Source of the DNA: Arsenicicoccus piscis
GTDB lineage: Bacteria; Actinomycetota; Actinomycetes; Actinomycetales; Dermatophilaceae
Reading direction: 5' to 3'
Length of the DNA: 64,000 bases
Assembly (NCBI RefSeq): GCF_022568835.1
Contig: NZ_JAKZHV010000001.1
Location: 124,001 to 188,000 of the forward strand
Shown here: in pieces, positions 16,179 to 25,493 of the stretch
Position numbering within the stretch: position 1 is the stretch's first letter
Layout of the letters: every line of letters starts with the position of its first letter
Notes under the pieces: generated by a model
Told to the model about the DNA's origin: nothing
The model's database searches: none
What the model saw: the letters and a program-made list of their open reading frames with translations, nothing else
Translations under genes and position numbers: made by a program

Positions 16179-18116
16179 CTACGGCTGCAGGAAGGCCTTG
16201 AGCAGCGGGCCGGCGGTCTTGGCGCCGCCGTCACCCAGGTCGACGAAGGTGGCGACGGCGAGGTCGCCGGCAGCAGCGACCATCCACGCGTGCGTCTCGG
16301 GCGGGACGGCGGTGCCGAACTCGGCCGTCCCCGTCTTCGACAGCACGGGCGCCCCGGGCAGGGACGCGAGCAGCCGGCCGGAGCCCTCGGTGGTCACCGC
16401 CCGCATCAGATCGCGCACGGCCGGCGCCTGGGCGATCTGCGTGGGGGTCGACGTGGGTGAAGGGGTCGACGTGGGTGAGGGGGTCGACGTGGGTGAGGGG
16501 GTCGACGACGACGCGGCCGCCGGGTCCCCGACCACCAGCTGGGGCGTGACCGTGCTGCCCTTGACGATCGACGCGACGACGGTCGCCATCCCGAGCGGGG
16601 ACGCCGTGACGGTGCCCTGACCGATCATGTCGGCGGCGTGCTCGACCTCGTCCGTCGCGGTCTTGACGCTGCCGAGGTAGGCCGGGAAGCCGAGACCGGG
16701 CTGCCCGACCAGACCGACGGAGCGCGCCGCGTCGACGAGCCCCTGGGGCGTCGCCTTGGCCCGCAGCGCGATCATCGCCGTGTTGCACGACTCGGCGAAG
16801 GCCGTGCGCAGCGGGATGCTGCCGAGCTTGTCGGTCGGGTAGGCGTCGTAGTTCTTGAACGACTTCCCGTCGACCGTGAGCGTCGGCGTGCAGGCGGCCG
16901 GGTCGGTGGGCTTGACCCCCGCGTCGAGCAGGGCGAGCGCGGAGACGATCTTGAACGTCGAGCCGGGGGCGTACTGCCCGAGCGTCGCCGTCGAGTAGCC
17001 CTGTCCCCCAGGCCCGCTCGCGGCGGCGAGCACCTTGCCCGTCGAGGGCTGGATGGCCACGATCGCGCTCGCCGGCTGCACCGCGGCCAGCACGGCCTCG
17101 GCCTTGCTCTGCTCGGCCAGGCTGAGCGTCGTCTGCAACGGCTTGCCGTCCGTGGGCTTGATCTCGTGCAGCACTCGGCCCGCGCCCGCGGAGTCGGTAG
17201 CCCCCACGGTGACGCCCGCGGTGCCGCGCAGGGTCGCGTCGTGCTCCTTCTGCAGACCGGACAGGCCGACCTCGTCACCGGCACCGACGGCTCCCTTGGA
17301 GGCCTCGACGATCTCGGCGGTGGCCTCCCCGACCGTGCCGAGCAGCGGGCGGGCGAAGTCCCGGGTGGGCGCCAGCGGCAGCGTGTCCTTGAGGGCGACG
17401 GCACCCTTGATGGCGCCCAGACCGGCGGACACCTTGGTGACGGTGGCTGTGTCCGAGGCGCGCACCACGAGACCCTCGACGAACGCCTGGGGCCCCGCCG
17501 ACGTCACGGCCTTGGTGTAGGCGGCGGCGTCGATGCCGAGCAGCCTGGCCAGCGCGGCGGCTGCTGCCGGGAGCGCCGCAGGGTCGGCGTTGGCCTTGTC
17601 GATGCCGACGCGCAGGACGTCTCGCTCGGTCACGATCGGTTGCCCGTCGCCGGCGAGGATGTCGCCCCGCTTGCCCTGGGTGCGGGTCACGCCGATGGTG
17701 TCGCCCGCCTTGGCCCCGGCGACGACGGTCGCCGGTGACCAGACGACCTGCCAGGCGTCCGCGCCCTTGGTCAGCGGCACCTGGGTGGTGTAGCGCCAGG
17801 CGGGCGTCCCGGGGAGCAGCGTCCAGGTGTAGGTCAGCGAGCCGGTGGCCTTGTCGCCGTCCTCCGAGACCGAGTCGACCGTGACGGTCGGGTGCACCGC
17901 GCCGAACGACGTCAGCAGCCGGGTGGCCGACGTCGCCGCTGCCGCAGAGTCGCCGGAGAAGCTCACGCCCTGCACCGACCCGGACTGGACCGCCGCGGCG
18001 AAGGCGGTGGCGGCGTCCTTGGCGGACGGGCCGCTCGTGCAGGCCGCCAGGGCGCCGGAGGCGCCCGTGACCCCCAGGACGGCGACGAGCATCCACGCGG
18101 CGGGACGAGCGGACAT
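16179..18116 (-). CDS. Penicillin-binding transpeptidase lipoprotein with MecA_N (NTF2-like) domain
   Basis: 645-residue class B-type PBP. The signal peptide ends in a lipobox (GALAAC, Cys about residue 26), so it is anchored outside the membrane. Residues about 30-145 form the NTF2-like MecA_N domain, then a PBP dimer domain (RGDILAGDGQPIV), and the transpeptidase with STFK (serine nucleophile), SCN and KTG. It resembles the mycobacterial Rv2864c type, which makes 4,3 cross-links. A Ser-Pro-Thr linker encoded by 18-base repeats (16445-16507) is inserted between SCN and KTG. The ATG at 18116 has agaggggg upstream. It stands alone, downstream of the GH31 gene on the same strand. Confidence 0.9.
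   Translation of the reverse strand: MSARPAAWMLVAVLGVTGASGALAACTSGPSAKDAATAFAAAVQSGSVQGVSFSGDSAAAATSATRLLTSFGAVHPTVTVDSVSEDGDKATGSLTYTWTLLPGTPAWRYTTQVPLTKGADAWQVVWSPATVVAGAKAGDTIGVTRTQGKRGDILAGDGQPIVTERDVLRVGIDKANADPAALPAAAAALARLLGIDAAAYTKAVTSAGPQAFVEGLVVRASDTATVTKVSAGLGAIKGAVALKDTLPLAPTRDFARPLLGTVGEATAEIVEASKGAVGAGDEVGLSGLQKEHDATLRGTAGVTVGATDSAGAGRVLHEIKPTDGKPLQTTLSLAEQSKAEAVLAAVQPASAIVAIQPSTGKVLAAASGPGGQGYSTATLGQYAPGSTFKIVSALALLDAGVKPTDPAACTPTLTVDGKSFKNYDAYPTDKLGSIPLRTAFAESCNTAMIALRAKATPQGLVDAARSVGLVGQPGLGFPAYLGSVKTATDEVEHAADMIGQGTVTASPLGMATVVASIVKGSTVTPQLVVGDPAAASSSTPSPTSTPSPTSTPSPTSTPTQIAQAPAVRDLMRAVTTEGSGRLLASLPGAPVLSKTGTAEFGTAVPPETHAWMVAAAGDLAVATFVDLGDGGAKTAGPLLKAFLQP
16445..16507 (-). 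repeat. 18-base tandem repeat, 3.5 units, inside the PBP gene
   Basis: Three exact or near-exact copies of gggtcgacgtgggtgagg plus half a unit. Read on the minus strand they add repeated SPTSTP to an external loop of the transpeptidase. In-frame copy-number change is likely. Confidence 0.9.
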
Positions 18117-18193
18117 CAGGACCCCCTCTTTCGGCGGTTCCCATCATCGCCGCTCGCGCCGGCGCGGCCGTCGACCTGGCCACCCTCGGCGCG

Positions 18194-20617
18194 TCAGCGC
18201 GCGGCGGTGAGCAGCTCGGCGACCCGACCGAGGACGCCGGGGTCCAGGTCCAGGGTCGCCAGCTGCACCAGCGCCTGCCCGGGGTCGGTGATCGACTCGA
18301 CCGTGCGCATTGCCGCCGTCTTGTCCTCGAACTCGACCTGGGCGCGCTGCAGGTAGTCGAAGACCGCTCCCGCGACGTCGTTGGCGGCGAGCTCGCAGGG
18401 GCCGAGCTCCACGACGACCGCGGCGCTCACGGGGACGTCGGGCACGTCCACCCAGGTCGTGCGACAGCCCTCGACCCGGGTCACCACGGCGTCCGCACGC
18501 TCGACGCCGTCGACCAGCACGCGCACCGCCTTGCTCTGCTCCTGCGGTGCCGTCGCGCCGACGAGGCCGACCCGCCAGTCGCGCCGCTCGGGCACCACCG
18601 ACGCGTCACCCTGCACCGGCCCGAGGTGCACCGTGCGATCGGCCCAGGAGAAGGTCAGCGGGGTGCGCGCCACGCGCTCGTCGGCCACCGGGGCGTCGTC
18701 GTCCTCGTAGAGCGTGAGCTCGCCGTCCGCGCCTGCGTAACAACGGATCTCGAGCGAGGTCGGGTTGTCGACACCGTTGCCGGGGATCTCGTCGCCGAGC
18801 AGCGGCAGCACGGCGCCCGCCCGGACGAACGCGCCGAGCTGGTGCAGCTCGCGGTAGGTGGACAGCTCGCGCCCGCCGTCGTAGCGCCAGCCGGTCTGCA
18901 GGTCGAACCACGTGCCGTCAGGCAGCCAGGCGTCGGTGCGCGCGACGATGGACCGTGGGTCGATCGGGGTGGTCACCGGGGCGACGAGGATCGCCTCGCC
19001 GAAGGCGAACTCGTTGGGCCGCCGATACGCCTCCTCGGCCCAGGGGTGCTCGTGGTAGAGCGGCTCGACCAGCGGGTGCCCCTGCGCCGAGGCGCGCTCG
19101 GCCATCGTGTAGAGGTAGGGCAGCAGCCGGTGCCGCAGCCGCAGGGCAGCGACCTGGGCCCGCTCGGCCGCGGGGCCGAACCGCCACGGCTCCTTGCTGT
19201 TGAACGGGTTCGACGTGCTGTGCAGACGGTTGACGGGTGAGAACGTGCCGAGCTGCGCCCACCGGGTGGCGAGCTCGTCGTCCTTGGTGCCGAACATGTG
19301 CCCGCCGATGTCGTGGCTCCACCAGCCGTAGCCGATGTTGCTCGCCGTGGCGGTGAACTCCGGCTGGAAGGCCAGCGACGCCCAGCTGACGACCGTGTCG
19401 CCGGAGAAGCCGACCGGCGTCCGGTGGCTGCCCGGCCCGGCGTAGCGGCTGAAGATCACCGGGCGCCGTCCCGTGCTCGCCATCTCGCGCAGGTGCCGGT
19501 CGTTGAGCGCCCACAGCGGGTCCAGCCCGGGGATGCGCGAGCTGGCCCCCTGCTGCCAGTCGATCCACCAGAAGTCGACGCCGTCGCGCTCCATCGGGTG
19601 CAGCACGTGGTCGAACAGTGCTCGTAGATAAGCCTCGTCGCTCGCCTCGAACGTCAGCGGGTGCTCCGTCGCGGGGTCGACCCCGAGCGCGGCCGCCATC
19701 GTCGGATAGGCGTCCTCGTGGGCCCGCACACCGTCGGCCGGGTGGTCGTTGAGCGTGACCCGCAGCCCGCGCTCGTGCAGTGCCGCCAGGAACGCCGGCG
19801 GGTCGGGGAACAGCCGCTTGGCCCAGGTGTAACCGGTCCACCCGCTGCCGAACCGCGGGGGGATGTCCACCTCGTGCCAGTCCATGTCGAGGACGGCCAC
19901 GGAGAACGGGATCCCTTGCTGGGCAAAGGTGTCCATCAGCTCGAGGTACTCGTCGGCGGAGTACGCGTGATAGCGGCTCCACCAGTTGCCGAGCACGTAG
20001 CGCGGCACGAGAGGTGGCGACCCGGTGAGCGCGTAGAAGTCGCGCAGCGCCCGTCGGTAGTCCCGGCCGTGCGCGAAGACGTAGAGGTCGACGGAGCCCG
20101 GCGGCCGCGGCTCGAACCGGCCTGGCTCGGGCACGACGAGGCTCGCGGAGTCGTCCAGCACCGCAAAACCGTTGCGGGACAAGATCCCTGGCTCCAGGTC
20201 GGTGCGACCGTCGACCTCGTCGAGGGTGCGCGCCGTGCCGCCCAGGGTGGGCGCAGGCAGGCCGTAGCGCCACACCGACCGGTAGCTCGAGACGCCACCA
20301 CGCACCTGCACGCTGAGCCCCTGCGTGCGGAACGGACGCCGGTCGTAGGTGAGGTGCAGGTCGTCGGTCACGATCTCTACGAGGTCCCCGGTCTCGTGCA
20401 CCTGCACCTGACCTGTCGAGTCCTCTTGTCCCGCAACCGGGTTCGCAGGGAGGTCGCGCATCAGCACGACCTGGGTGGGCCGGTCCTCGAAGGATCCGGT
20501 GGGTGACTGCTCGAGGCGCACGACGGCGCTGTTGAGCACGGTGATGCGGTAGGTCTCGCCGGTGACCTGGGCGATCCCGTCCCGACGCGCGGGCGAGGAG
20601 GGAGCCGACTCCGTCAC
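18194..20617 (-). CDS. Glycoside hydrolase family 31 (alpha-glucosidase/alpha-xylosidase type)
   Basis: 807-residue GH31 enzyme without a signal peptide, so intracellular. It has an N-terminal beta-sandwich (residues about 20-215), then the catalytic barrel with VPRYVLGNWWSRYHAYSADE, SVAVLDMDWHEVDIP, the nucleophile Asp region DFWWIDWQQG, RPVIFSRYAGPGSHR, and the acid/base segment GFSGDTVVSW. The C-terminal beta domains end around residue 780. The nucleophile motif is WIDWQQG rather than WIDMNE, seen in several bacterial GH31 subgroups, so substrate cannot be set. The GTG at 20617 overlaps the acetyltransferase stop (GTGA), so the two genes are co-translated. It may supply glucose units for the sugar metabolism of this region. 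Confidence 0.88.
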   Translation of the reverse strand: MTESAPSSPARRDGIAQVTGETYRITVLNSAVVRLEQSPTGSFEDRPTQVVLMRDLPANPVAGQEDSTGQVQVHETGDLVEIVTDDLHLTYDRRPFRTQGLSVQVRGGVSSYRSVWRYGLPAPTLGGTARTLDEVDGRTDLEPGILSRNGFAVLDDSASLVVPEPGRFEPRPPGSVDLYVFAHGRDYRRALRDFYALTGSPPLVPRYVLGNWWSRYHAYSADEYLELMDTFAQQGIPFSVAVLDMDWHEVDIPPRFGSGWTGYTWAKRLFPDPPAFLAALHERGLRVTLNDHPADGVRAHEDAYPTMAAALGVDPATEHPLTFEASDEAYLRALFDHVLHPMERDGVDFWWIDWQQGASSRIPGLDPLWALNDRHLREMASTGRRPVIFSRYAGPGSHRTPVGFSGDTVVSWASLAFQPEFTATASNIGYGWWSHDIGGHMFGTKDDELATRWAQLGTFSPVNRLHSTSNPFNSKEPWRFGPAAERAQVAALRLRHRLLPYLYTMAERASAQGHPLVEPLYHEHPWAEEAYRRPNEFAFGEAILVAPVTTPIDPRSIVARTDAWLPDGTWFDLQTGWRYDGGRELSTYRELHQLGAFVRAGAVLPLLGDEIPGNGVDNPTSLEIRCYAGADGELTLYEDDDAPVADERVARTPLTFSWADRTVHLGPVQGDASVVPERRDWRVGLVGATAPQEQSKAVRVLVDGVERADAVVTRVEGCRTTWVDVPDVPVSAAVVVELGPCELAANDVAGAVFDYLQRAQVEFEDKTAAMRTVESITDPGQALVQLATLDLDPGVLGRVAELLTAAR

Positions 20618-21195
20618 GCGCCGGGCTCCTCGCGCAGACCCACGCAGTCGAACGCCCAGAACGGGTCGGCGTAGACGAGCGCCCCACGCATCCACGGCTC
20701 GTAGGTCGTGCCGAGCACCACCTGGCAGGCGGCCGGCGGGATCCGCACGCTCGGTGGCGTGATGCCGTGCGCGGCCGCCGGCTCGAACCCGAGCGGCCCG
20801 TAGAACGCCGGGTCGCCCTCGAGCAGCACCATGGGGTAGTCGGACTCGGCCGCCGCGGCGAGCGCGTGCCGGACCAGGGCGGAGCCGATGCCGAAGTGGT
20901 GGTATCCGGGAGCGACGGAGAGCGGCGAGAGGACGAGCACCCGCACGAGTCGCCGCTGGGCGTCGACCCACGACCGCGTGAGCATGACGTGACCGACCCG
21001 CGCGCCGCCGGCCTCGGCGACGAAGGACAGACCGGGGACGTAGGCGGTGCTGGACCGCAGGACGTTGACCAGCTCGGCCACCACGTCCGACCCGAAGGCC
21101 TGCCCGACCACTCCGTGCACAGCCGCGTGGTCCTGGCTGTCCTCGGGCCGGATCGTCACCACCAGCCCCGCGGCCTGCGCGGTCGTGTCCTCCAT
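20614..21195 (-). CDS. GNAT-family N-acetyltransferase
   Basis: 193-residue GNAT. The acetyl-CoA-binding loop is near VLSPLSVAPGYHHFGIGSALVRHAL (the R/Q-x-x-G-x-G/A region reads HHFGIGSA), followed by VLLEGDPAFYGPLGFEPA, the strand-helix pair typical of YhbS-like members. The function of the acceptor is unknown. The ATG at 21195 is preferred because catgct ends six bases upstream and the family begins about ten residues later (VTIRPEDSQDHAAVHGVV). It is translationally coupled to GH31. Confidence 0.85.
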   Translation of the reverse strand: MEDTTAQAAGLVVTIRPEDSQDHAAVHGVVGQAFGSDVVAELVNVLRSSTAYVPGLSFVAEAGGARVGHVMLTRSWVDAQRRLVRVLVLSPLSVAPGYHHFGIGSALVRHALAAAAESDYPMVLLEGDPAFYGPLGFEPAAAHGITPPSVRIPPAACQVVLGTTYEPWMRGALVYADPFWAFDCVGLREEPGA

Positions 21196-21314
21196 GCGCA
21201 CAGCATGCCGGTTCGAGGGGTCGGGCGAGGCGGTGCCGCGCCCGGCTGGCACGGTCCGCCCGAGGAGGCGTCCGGGCCGCTGCGCGACGGGGGGCCGAGT
21301 CCGGCGTCGCCCAC

Positions 21315-21320
21315 TACATT
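21315..21320 (+). promoter_or_regulatory. -10 element, leaderless start of thioesterase gene
   Basis: tacatt ends six bases before the ATG at 21327 with no Shine-Dalgarno between. It probably drives the thioesterase-GGDEF unit. Confidence 0.55.
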
Positions 21321-21326
21321 TGGCCC

Positions 21327-22145
21327 ATGACTGAAGGCCGCCCGACCCGCCCGGACCCCGAGCAGCTGGACCGCGGCACGCCCGCCTACTACCGAGCGCT
21401 CGGCGACGGGTGCTACCAGCCCACCATCCACACCCAGGGGGCCTGGAACGACTGGGAGCAGCACATGGCTCCCGTCGGCGGGCTGCTGACGCACGCGATC
21501 GAGCGGCACGAGCCCCGGCCGGACATGCAGGTGGCCCGGCTGACGTTCGAGATCCTCGGGCTGATCCCGGCGAGCGAGGTCTGCGTGCACGTACGCACGT
21601 TGCGTCCCGGTCGCACGATCGAGCTGGTCGAGGCGACCCTGCTCGCGGGCGAGCGGGCGCTGATCCGGGGCACCGCCTGGCGGCTCAGTGTCCAGGACAC
21701 CGCCCATGTCGCGGGCACCTTCGCCGAGCCCATGCCCCGCTTCGAGGACGAGCCCGAGCTGGACCCGACCGAGCTGTGGCCTGGGGGTTACATCGCGTCG
21801 CTCCAGATGCGCGGTGACCGACCCGAGCCGGGCCGCGGTCACGCGTGGCTCAGCACGCCCTACGCGCTGGTCGACGGCGAGGACGTCGGACCGCTCGCCG
21901 CGCTCGTGGGCCTGGTCGACACGGCCAACGGCATCGCGACGCGAGAGTCGCCGCGCGAGTGGATGTTTCCGAACGTCGACCTCACGATCCACCTGTTCCG
22001 TCAGCCCGTCGGTCGCCGGCTCGGGCTCGACACCACGGTGTCGTTCGGGCCGCAGGGGCTCGGGCTGACGTCGTCGACGCTGCACGACGAGCAGGGACCG
22101 TTCGGGGCTGCCGAGCAGATCCTCACCGTCCGACCCATGCCGTAG
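21327..22145 (+). CDS. Acyl-CoA thioesterase-like protein (double hot dog)
   Basis: 272-residue protein of the actinobacterial thioesterase family related to TesB. It has two predicted hot-dog halves: residues about 45-135 (MAPVGGLLTHAIERH, VARLTFEILGLIP, RTIELVEATLLAGERAL) and about 150-270 (DTANGIATRESPREWMFPNVDLTIHLFRQPVG). It is expected to hydrolyse acyl-CoA thioesters in the cytoplasm; chain length is unknown. It lies three bases upstream of the first GGDEF gene, so the two are likely co-transcribed. Confidence 0.82.
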   Translation: MTEGRPTRPDPEQLDRGTPAYYRALGDGCYQPTIHTQGAWNDWEQHMAPVGGLLTHAIERHEPRPDMQVARLTFEILGLIPASEVCVHVRTLRPGRTIELVEATLLAGERALIRGTAWRLSVQDTAHVAGTFAEPMPRFEDEPELDPTELWPGGYIASLQMRGDRPEPGRGHAWLSTPYALVDGEDVGPLAALVGLVDTANGIATRESPREWMFPNVDLTIHLFRQPVGRRLGLDTTVSFGPQGLGLTSSTLHDEQGPFGAAEQILTVRPMP

Positions 22146-22148
22146 ACC

Positions 22149-23729
22149 GTGCCCGTCCACTCCCAGCACCCCGAGCCCTCGGCCATCGACGAGGCCTGGC
22201 GGCTGCGCAACCGCGACCCGGAGGCCTCGGCCGCACTGGCCGAGCAGGTGGTCCGGCAGGCGGCGACCGAGCCTGCTGCCGGGCGCGCGCGGGTGCTGCT
22301 GGCCATGAGCCAGTACCGCTGCGCCGACTATGCCCAGGTGCTCGAGCACCTGCACACGGCCCTGCCAGAGCTGGCCGACGACCCGCTCTGGCTCGGCCGG
22401 GCCTACCTGGTGCTCGCCAACACCAGCCGCGAGATCGGCGCCGTCGAGCAGTCGGCCGAGTACTTCGTGCGCACGACCGAGCTCGCGCTCTCCCTGGGTG
22501 ACGGCCAGCTCGAGGCGATGGTGGTGCACGACCAGGCCGAGAGCCGGGGCACCCTCGAGGACGTGATCGCCGGATACCGCGAGGCGCTGCGGCTGCTCGC
22601 CGGCGTCGGCGACACCGAGGGCCAGTGCTTCGCGGAGTACAACCTCGCCTGGTACCTGCGCCGGCACGGCGCGGCCGAGGAGCGGCGCGAGGCCTACCAG
22701 CTGTCCGGGACCGCCGCGCGCCGGGCCGCAGGGCTCGGGGTCGTCGACATCGAGGCGCTCTCGATCGCGCTGGGTGCGCAGTGCCTGATCGACCTCGGCG
22801 ACGTCGAGGGTGCCCGGCGCGAGCTCGAGGCGGCCACCACGCTGCTGCGTCGGACCGACCGCTCGACCTCGATCCTGCTCACCGTCGACCTGGCCGAGCT
22901 GCACCTCGCTCTCGGCGAACCGCTAGCAGCCGCAAGCCTGCTCGCCGACCTGCTCGGGTGGGACGAGCTCACCGAGCCCCAGCGCGTGCTGGTCCTCGAG
23001 GTCCTCTCCCGGTGCCACGCGGCGGCCGGTGACCACGCCGCCGCCTACCAGGCGCTGCGCGAGCACGTGGACCGCAGGCAGTCCGTGCAGGACGCCCTCG
23101 GGCGCAACCGCGCCAACGCGCTGGAGGTGCTCCACCGGGCCCGCCGGGCCGAGCGCGAGGCGGCCAGGGCCCGCGACCGCGTCCGCACCCTGAGCGCCAC
23201 CCTCGAGGACCTGCAGGACGCCACCCAGCTGATGTGGGAGTCGTCGGTGCGCGACGTGACGACCGGGGTCTACAACCGCCGGTACTTCGACGAGCAGCTC
23301 GCCCAGCTCAGCGCCGACGCGGCAGAGCGCGGCGAGCCGCTCAGCCTGGTGCTGCTCGACATCGACCACTTCAAGGTCGTCAACGACAGCTTCGGGCACC
23401 TGGTCGGTGACCAGGTCCTCGCCGACCTCGGCGCGCTGCTGCGGCGGCACGCGCGTCCCTCCGACGTCGTGACCCGTTATGGCGGAGAGGAGTTCGCGAT
23501 CCTGCAGCCGCGCACCCCCCTCCCCGTCGCCGAGGCCTTCGCCGAGCGGCTGCGCGAGGCCGTCGCCGACTACCGCTGGACCGCGGCCGACCCCGGGCGG
23601 GTCACCATCAGCGCGGGCGTGGCCTCGGCCCTGGACCGCACCGACGACCGGTCCCTGATCCGCGCGGCCGACCGAGCGCTCTACGACGCCAAGGCCGCCG
23701 GTCGCAACCGGGTCGCCGCCGCCTCGTAG
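22149..23729 (+). CDS. TPR-like/GGDEF diguanylate cyclase 1
   Basis: 526-residue soluble protein. Residues 1-320 are Ala/Leu/Glu-rich helical repeats (TPR-like sensor), then a coiled coil (about 325-360, HRARRAEREAARARDR), then a GGDEF domain (about 370-525). The active site reads GGEEF, a catalytically competent variant, in VVTRYGGEEFAI. An RPSD sits five residues before it and fits the RxxD inhibitory I-site. It is predicted to make c-di-GMP from two GTP with product inhibition. No membrane segment is seen. The GTG at 22149 follows the thioesterase stop by three bases. Confidence 0.88.
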   Translation: MPVHSQHPEPSAIDEAWRLRNRDPEASAALAEQVVRQAATEPAAGRARVLLAMSQYRCADYAQVLEHLHTALPELADDPLWLGRAYLVLANTSREIGAVEQSAEYFVRTTELALSLGDGQLEAMVVHDQAESRGTLEDVIAGYREALRLLAGVGDTEGQCFAEYNLAWYLRRHGAAEERREAYQLSGTAARRAAGLGVVDIEALSIALGAQCLIDLGDVEGARRELEAATTLLRRTDRSTSILLTVDLAELHLALGEPLAAASLLADLLGWDELTEPQRVLVLEVLSRCHAAAGDHAAAYQALREHVDRRQSVQDALGRNRANALEVLHRARRAEREAARARDRVRTLSATLEDLQDATQLMWESSVRDVTTGVYNRRYFDEQLAQLSADAAERGEPLSLVLLDIDHFKVVNDSFGHLVGDQVLADLGALLRRHARPSDVVTRYGGEEFAILQPRTPLPVAEAFAERLREAVADYRWTAADPGRVTISAGVASALDRTDDRSLIRAADRALYDAKAAGRNRVAAAS

Positions 23730-23813
23730 ACCCATCCACCCCGCAGCGGGGGAAGCGCTGCCGAGCCGATCACTGACCTATCCTGAACGCAGCTGCGCGC
23801 AAAGGAGGTCGCC

Positions 23814-25481
23814 ATGGGGGACGAGCACTCGTACGCGCCCATCCGCGGCGCGCTCACCCGGGCCGAGATCGACGCGCTCAACCTCCAGGCGTGGGACCTG
23901 CGCAACGTCGACCGGGAGCGGGCCGTCGAGCTCGCCCGGCTCACCGCCCGCAGCGCCACGGCCATCGGCTATCAGCGCGGGGCCGCCCAGGCTCGGGTGT
24001 CCCAGTCCGTCATCGCCCGGCACGAGGAGCAGTCCGACCGCGCGCTGGAGCTGCTCGGCGAGGCGATCCCGGCGTTGGAGCCGGACGGTCCGAGCCGGTG
24101 GCTGGCCTGGTCGCACACCCTCGTCGGAGGGATCTGCGCCGACGTCGGCGAGCTCGAGCGGGCGCGCCACCACTACCTGCTCGGCCAGGACATCGGTGCC
24201 GCCAGCAACGACGTGGACTCCGTCGACGCGGCCCGGCTGGAGGCCGCCCAGCTGCTCGAGGACCCCGGCCAGCGGCTCGCCGCCCTGACCGCCGCGGAGG
24301 GTGCGCTGTCCCCCGACAGCTCGGACCGCTCGCGGTGGCGGGTGCTGCTGGCCGTGGCCGACGCGCTGCTGCTCCTCGAGCGACCGCACGAGGCGCTCGA
24401 GCGGGTGGAGCAGGCCAAGACGCTGCTCCCTCGTCCGCTCAGCCCGGGGGTGCGGCTGTCGGCCGGGCTGGTCGAGAGTCGCGCCCGCGCGCTGCTCGGT
24501 CAGGGCGACCTCGCCCTCGAGCTGGCCCAGGAGACCATGGCGGCCGAGAGCGAGACCGCCTCCAGCGCCGACCTCAGCGAGGCGTCGCTGCGGCTGGCCG
24601 AGGTCTACCAGGCCGCCGACCGGCTGCACGAGGCGCTGGACCTGCTCACCCTGCTCGACGAGCGTGGCGAGCACTGGCCCACCCGCGCGCTCGAGGTGTC
24701 CGCGCGACTGGCCGCCGTGCGAGCGGCGCTCGGGGACTACGAGGGCGCCTACGCCGCGCTGCGCCGGCACCACCGTCAGCGGGCCGCCCACGAGGCCGCG
24801 CAGACCAAGCGCCGGGTCGCGGTGCTCGAGGTGCTCTACCGCACGCGCGAGGCGGAGGGCGAGATGCGCGCCCAGGTCAGCCTCGCCACCGAGCTCGACA
24901 GCACGATCACCCAGCTGGTCGAGTCCAACTCCAGCGCAAAGGAGTCCGCGCTGCGCGACGAGCTCACCGGGCTGGTCAACCGACGCTTCCTCAACGACCA
25001 GCTCGACCAGCTCGCCGCCCGCCTCGGCGGACCGTCGACCATCTCGCTGGCCCTGCTCGACCTGGACCACTTCAAGGCCGTCAACGACCAGCACGGCCAC
25101 CTGGTGGGCGACCTCGCCCTGCGCGAGGTCGGGCTGCTCATGACGCGCTGGGCGCCCCCGGGCGCCACGACCGCGCGACTCGGGGGCGAGGAGTTCGTGG
25201 CCCTGCTGCCCGGGATGGGCGCGGAGGACGCCCGCCTCGCCGCCGACGACCTGCGCCGCACGCTGGCACACCACCGGTGGCCGCCCGAGCTCGGCGCCAG
25301 CCGACTCACCGCCAGCATCGGCGTCGCGACCGTGACCGGACCGCTCGACCCGGCCCGGCTGATGCGCCGGGCCGACGACGCGCTCTACGCAGCCAAGGAG
25401 CGGGGCCGCAACCGGGTGGTGGGGGTCCAGGTGAGCGCCCACAACACCCACCCCGCCGAGGGCTCGACGACCGCCTCCTGA
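23814..25481 (+). CDS. TPR-like/GGDEF diguanylate cyclase 2
   Basis: 555-residue paralogue of the preceding protein with the same layout: helical repeats (residues about 10-340), a coiled coil ending LVESNSSAKESALRDELTG, and a GGDEF domain with LARL-type spacing and an intact GGEEF in ARLGGEEFVALLP. The residues where an I-site should lie read PPGA, so product inhibition is probably lost. The strong aaaggagg just before the ATG at 23814 contrasts with the leaderless style of many neighbours and suggests its own expression level. Its stop is 12 bases from the transcarboxylase 5S gene. Confidence 0.88.
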   Translation: MGDEHSYAPIRGALTRAEIDALNLQAWDLRNVDRERAVELARLTARSATAIGYQRGAAQARVSQSVIARHEEQSDRALELLGEAIPALEPDGPSRWLAWSHTLVGGICADVGELERARHHYLLGQDIGAASNDVDSVDAARLEAAQLLEDPGQRLAALTAAEGALSPDSSDRSRWRVLLAVADALLLLERPHEALERVEQAKTLLPRPLSPGVRLSAGLVESRARALLGQGDLALELAQETMAAESETASSADLSEASLRLAEVYQAADRLHEALDLLTLLDERGEHWPTRALEVSARLAAVRAALGDYEGAYAALRRHHRQRAAHEAAQTKRRVAVLEVLYRTREAEGEMRAQVSLATELDSTITQLVESNSSAKESALRDELTGLVNRRFLNDQLDQLAARLGGPSTISLALLDLDHFKAVNDQHGHLVGDLALREVGLLMTRWAPPGATTARLGGEEFVALLPGMGAEDARLAADDLRRTLAHHRWPPELGASRLTASIGVATVTGPLDPARLMRRADDALYAAKERGRNRVVGVQVSAHNTHPAEGSTTAS

Positions 25482-25487
25482 GACACT
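25482..25487 (+). promoter_or_regulatory. Possible -10 for the transcarboxylase operon
   Basis: gacact ends six bases before the GTG start of the 5S gene, in the 12-base gap after the second GGDEF gene and partly over its stop. It fits the leaderless pattern of the window; read-through from upstream is also possible. Confidence 0.4.
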
Positions 25488-25493
25488 TCAGAG

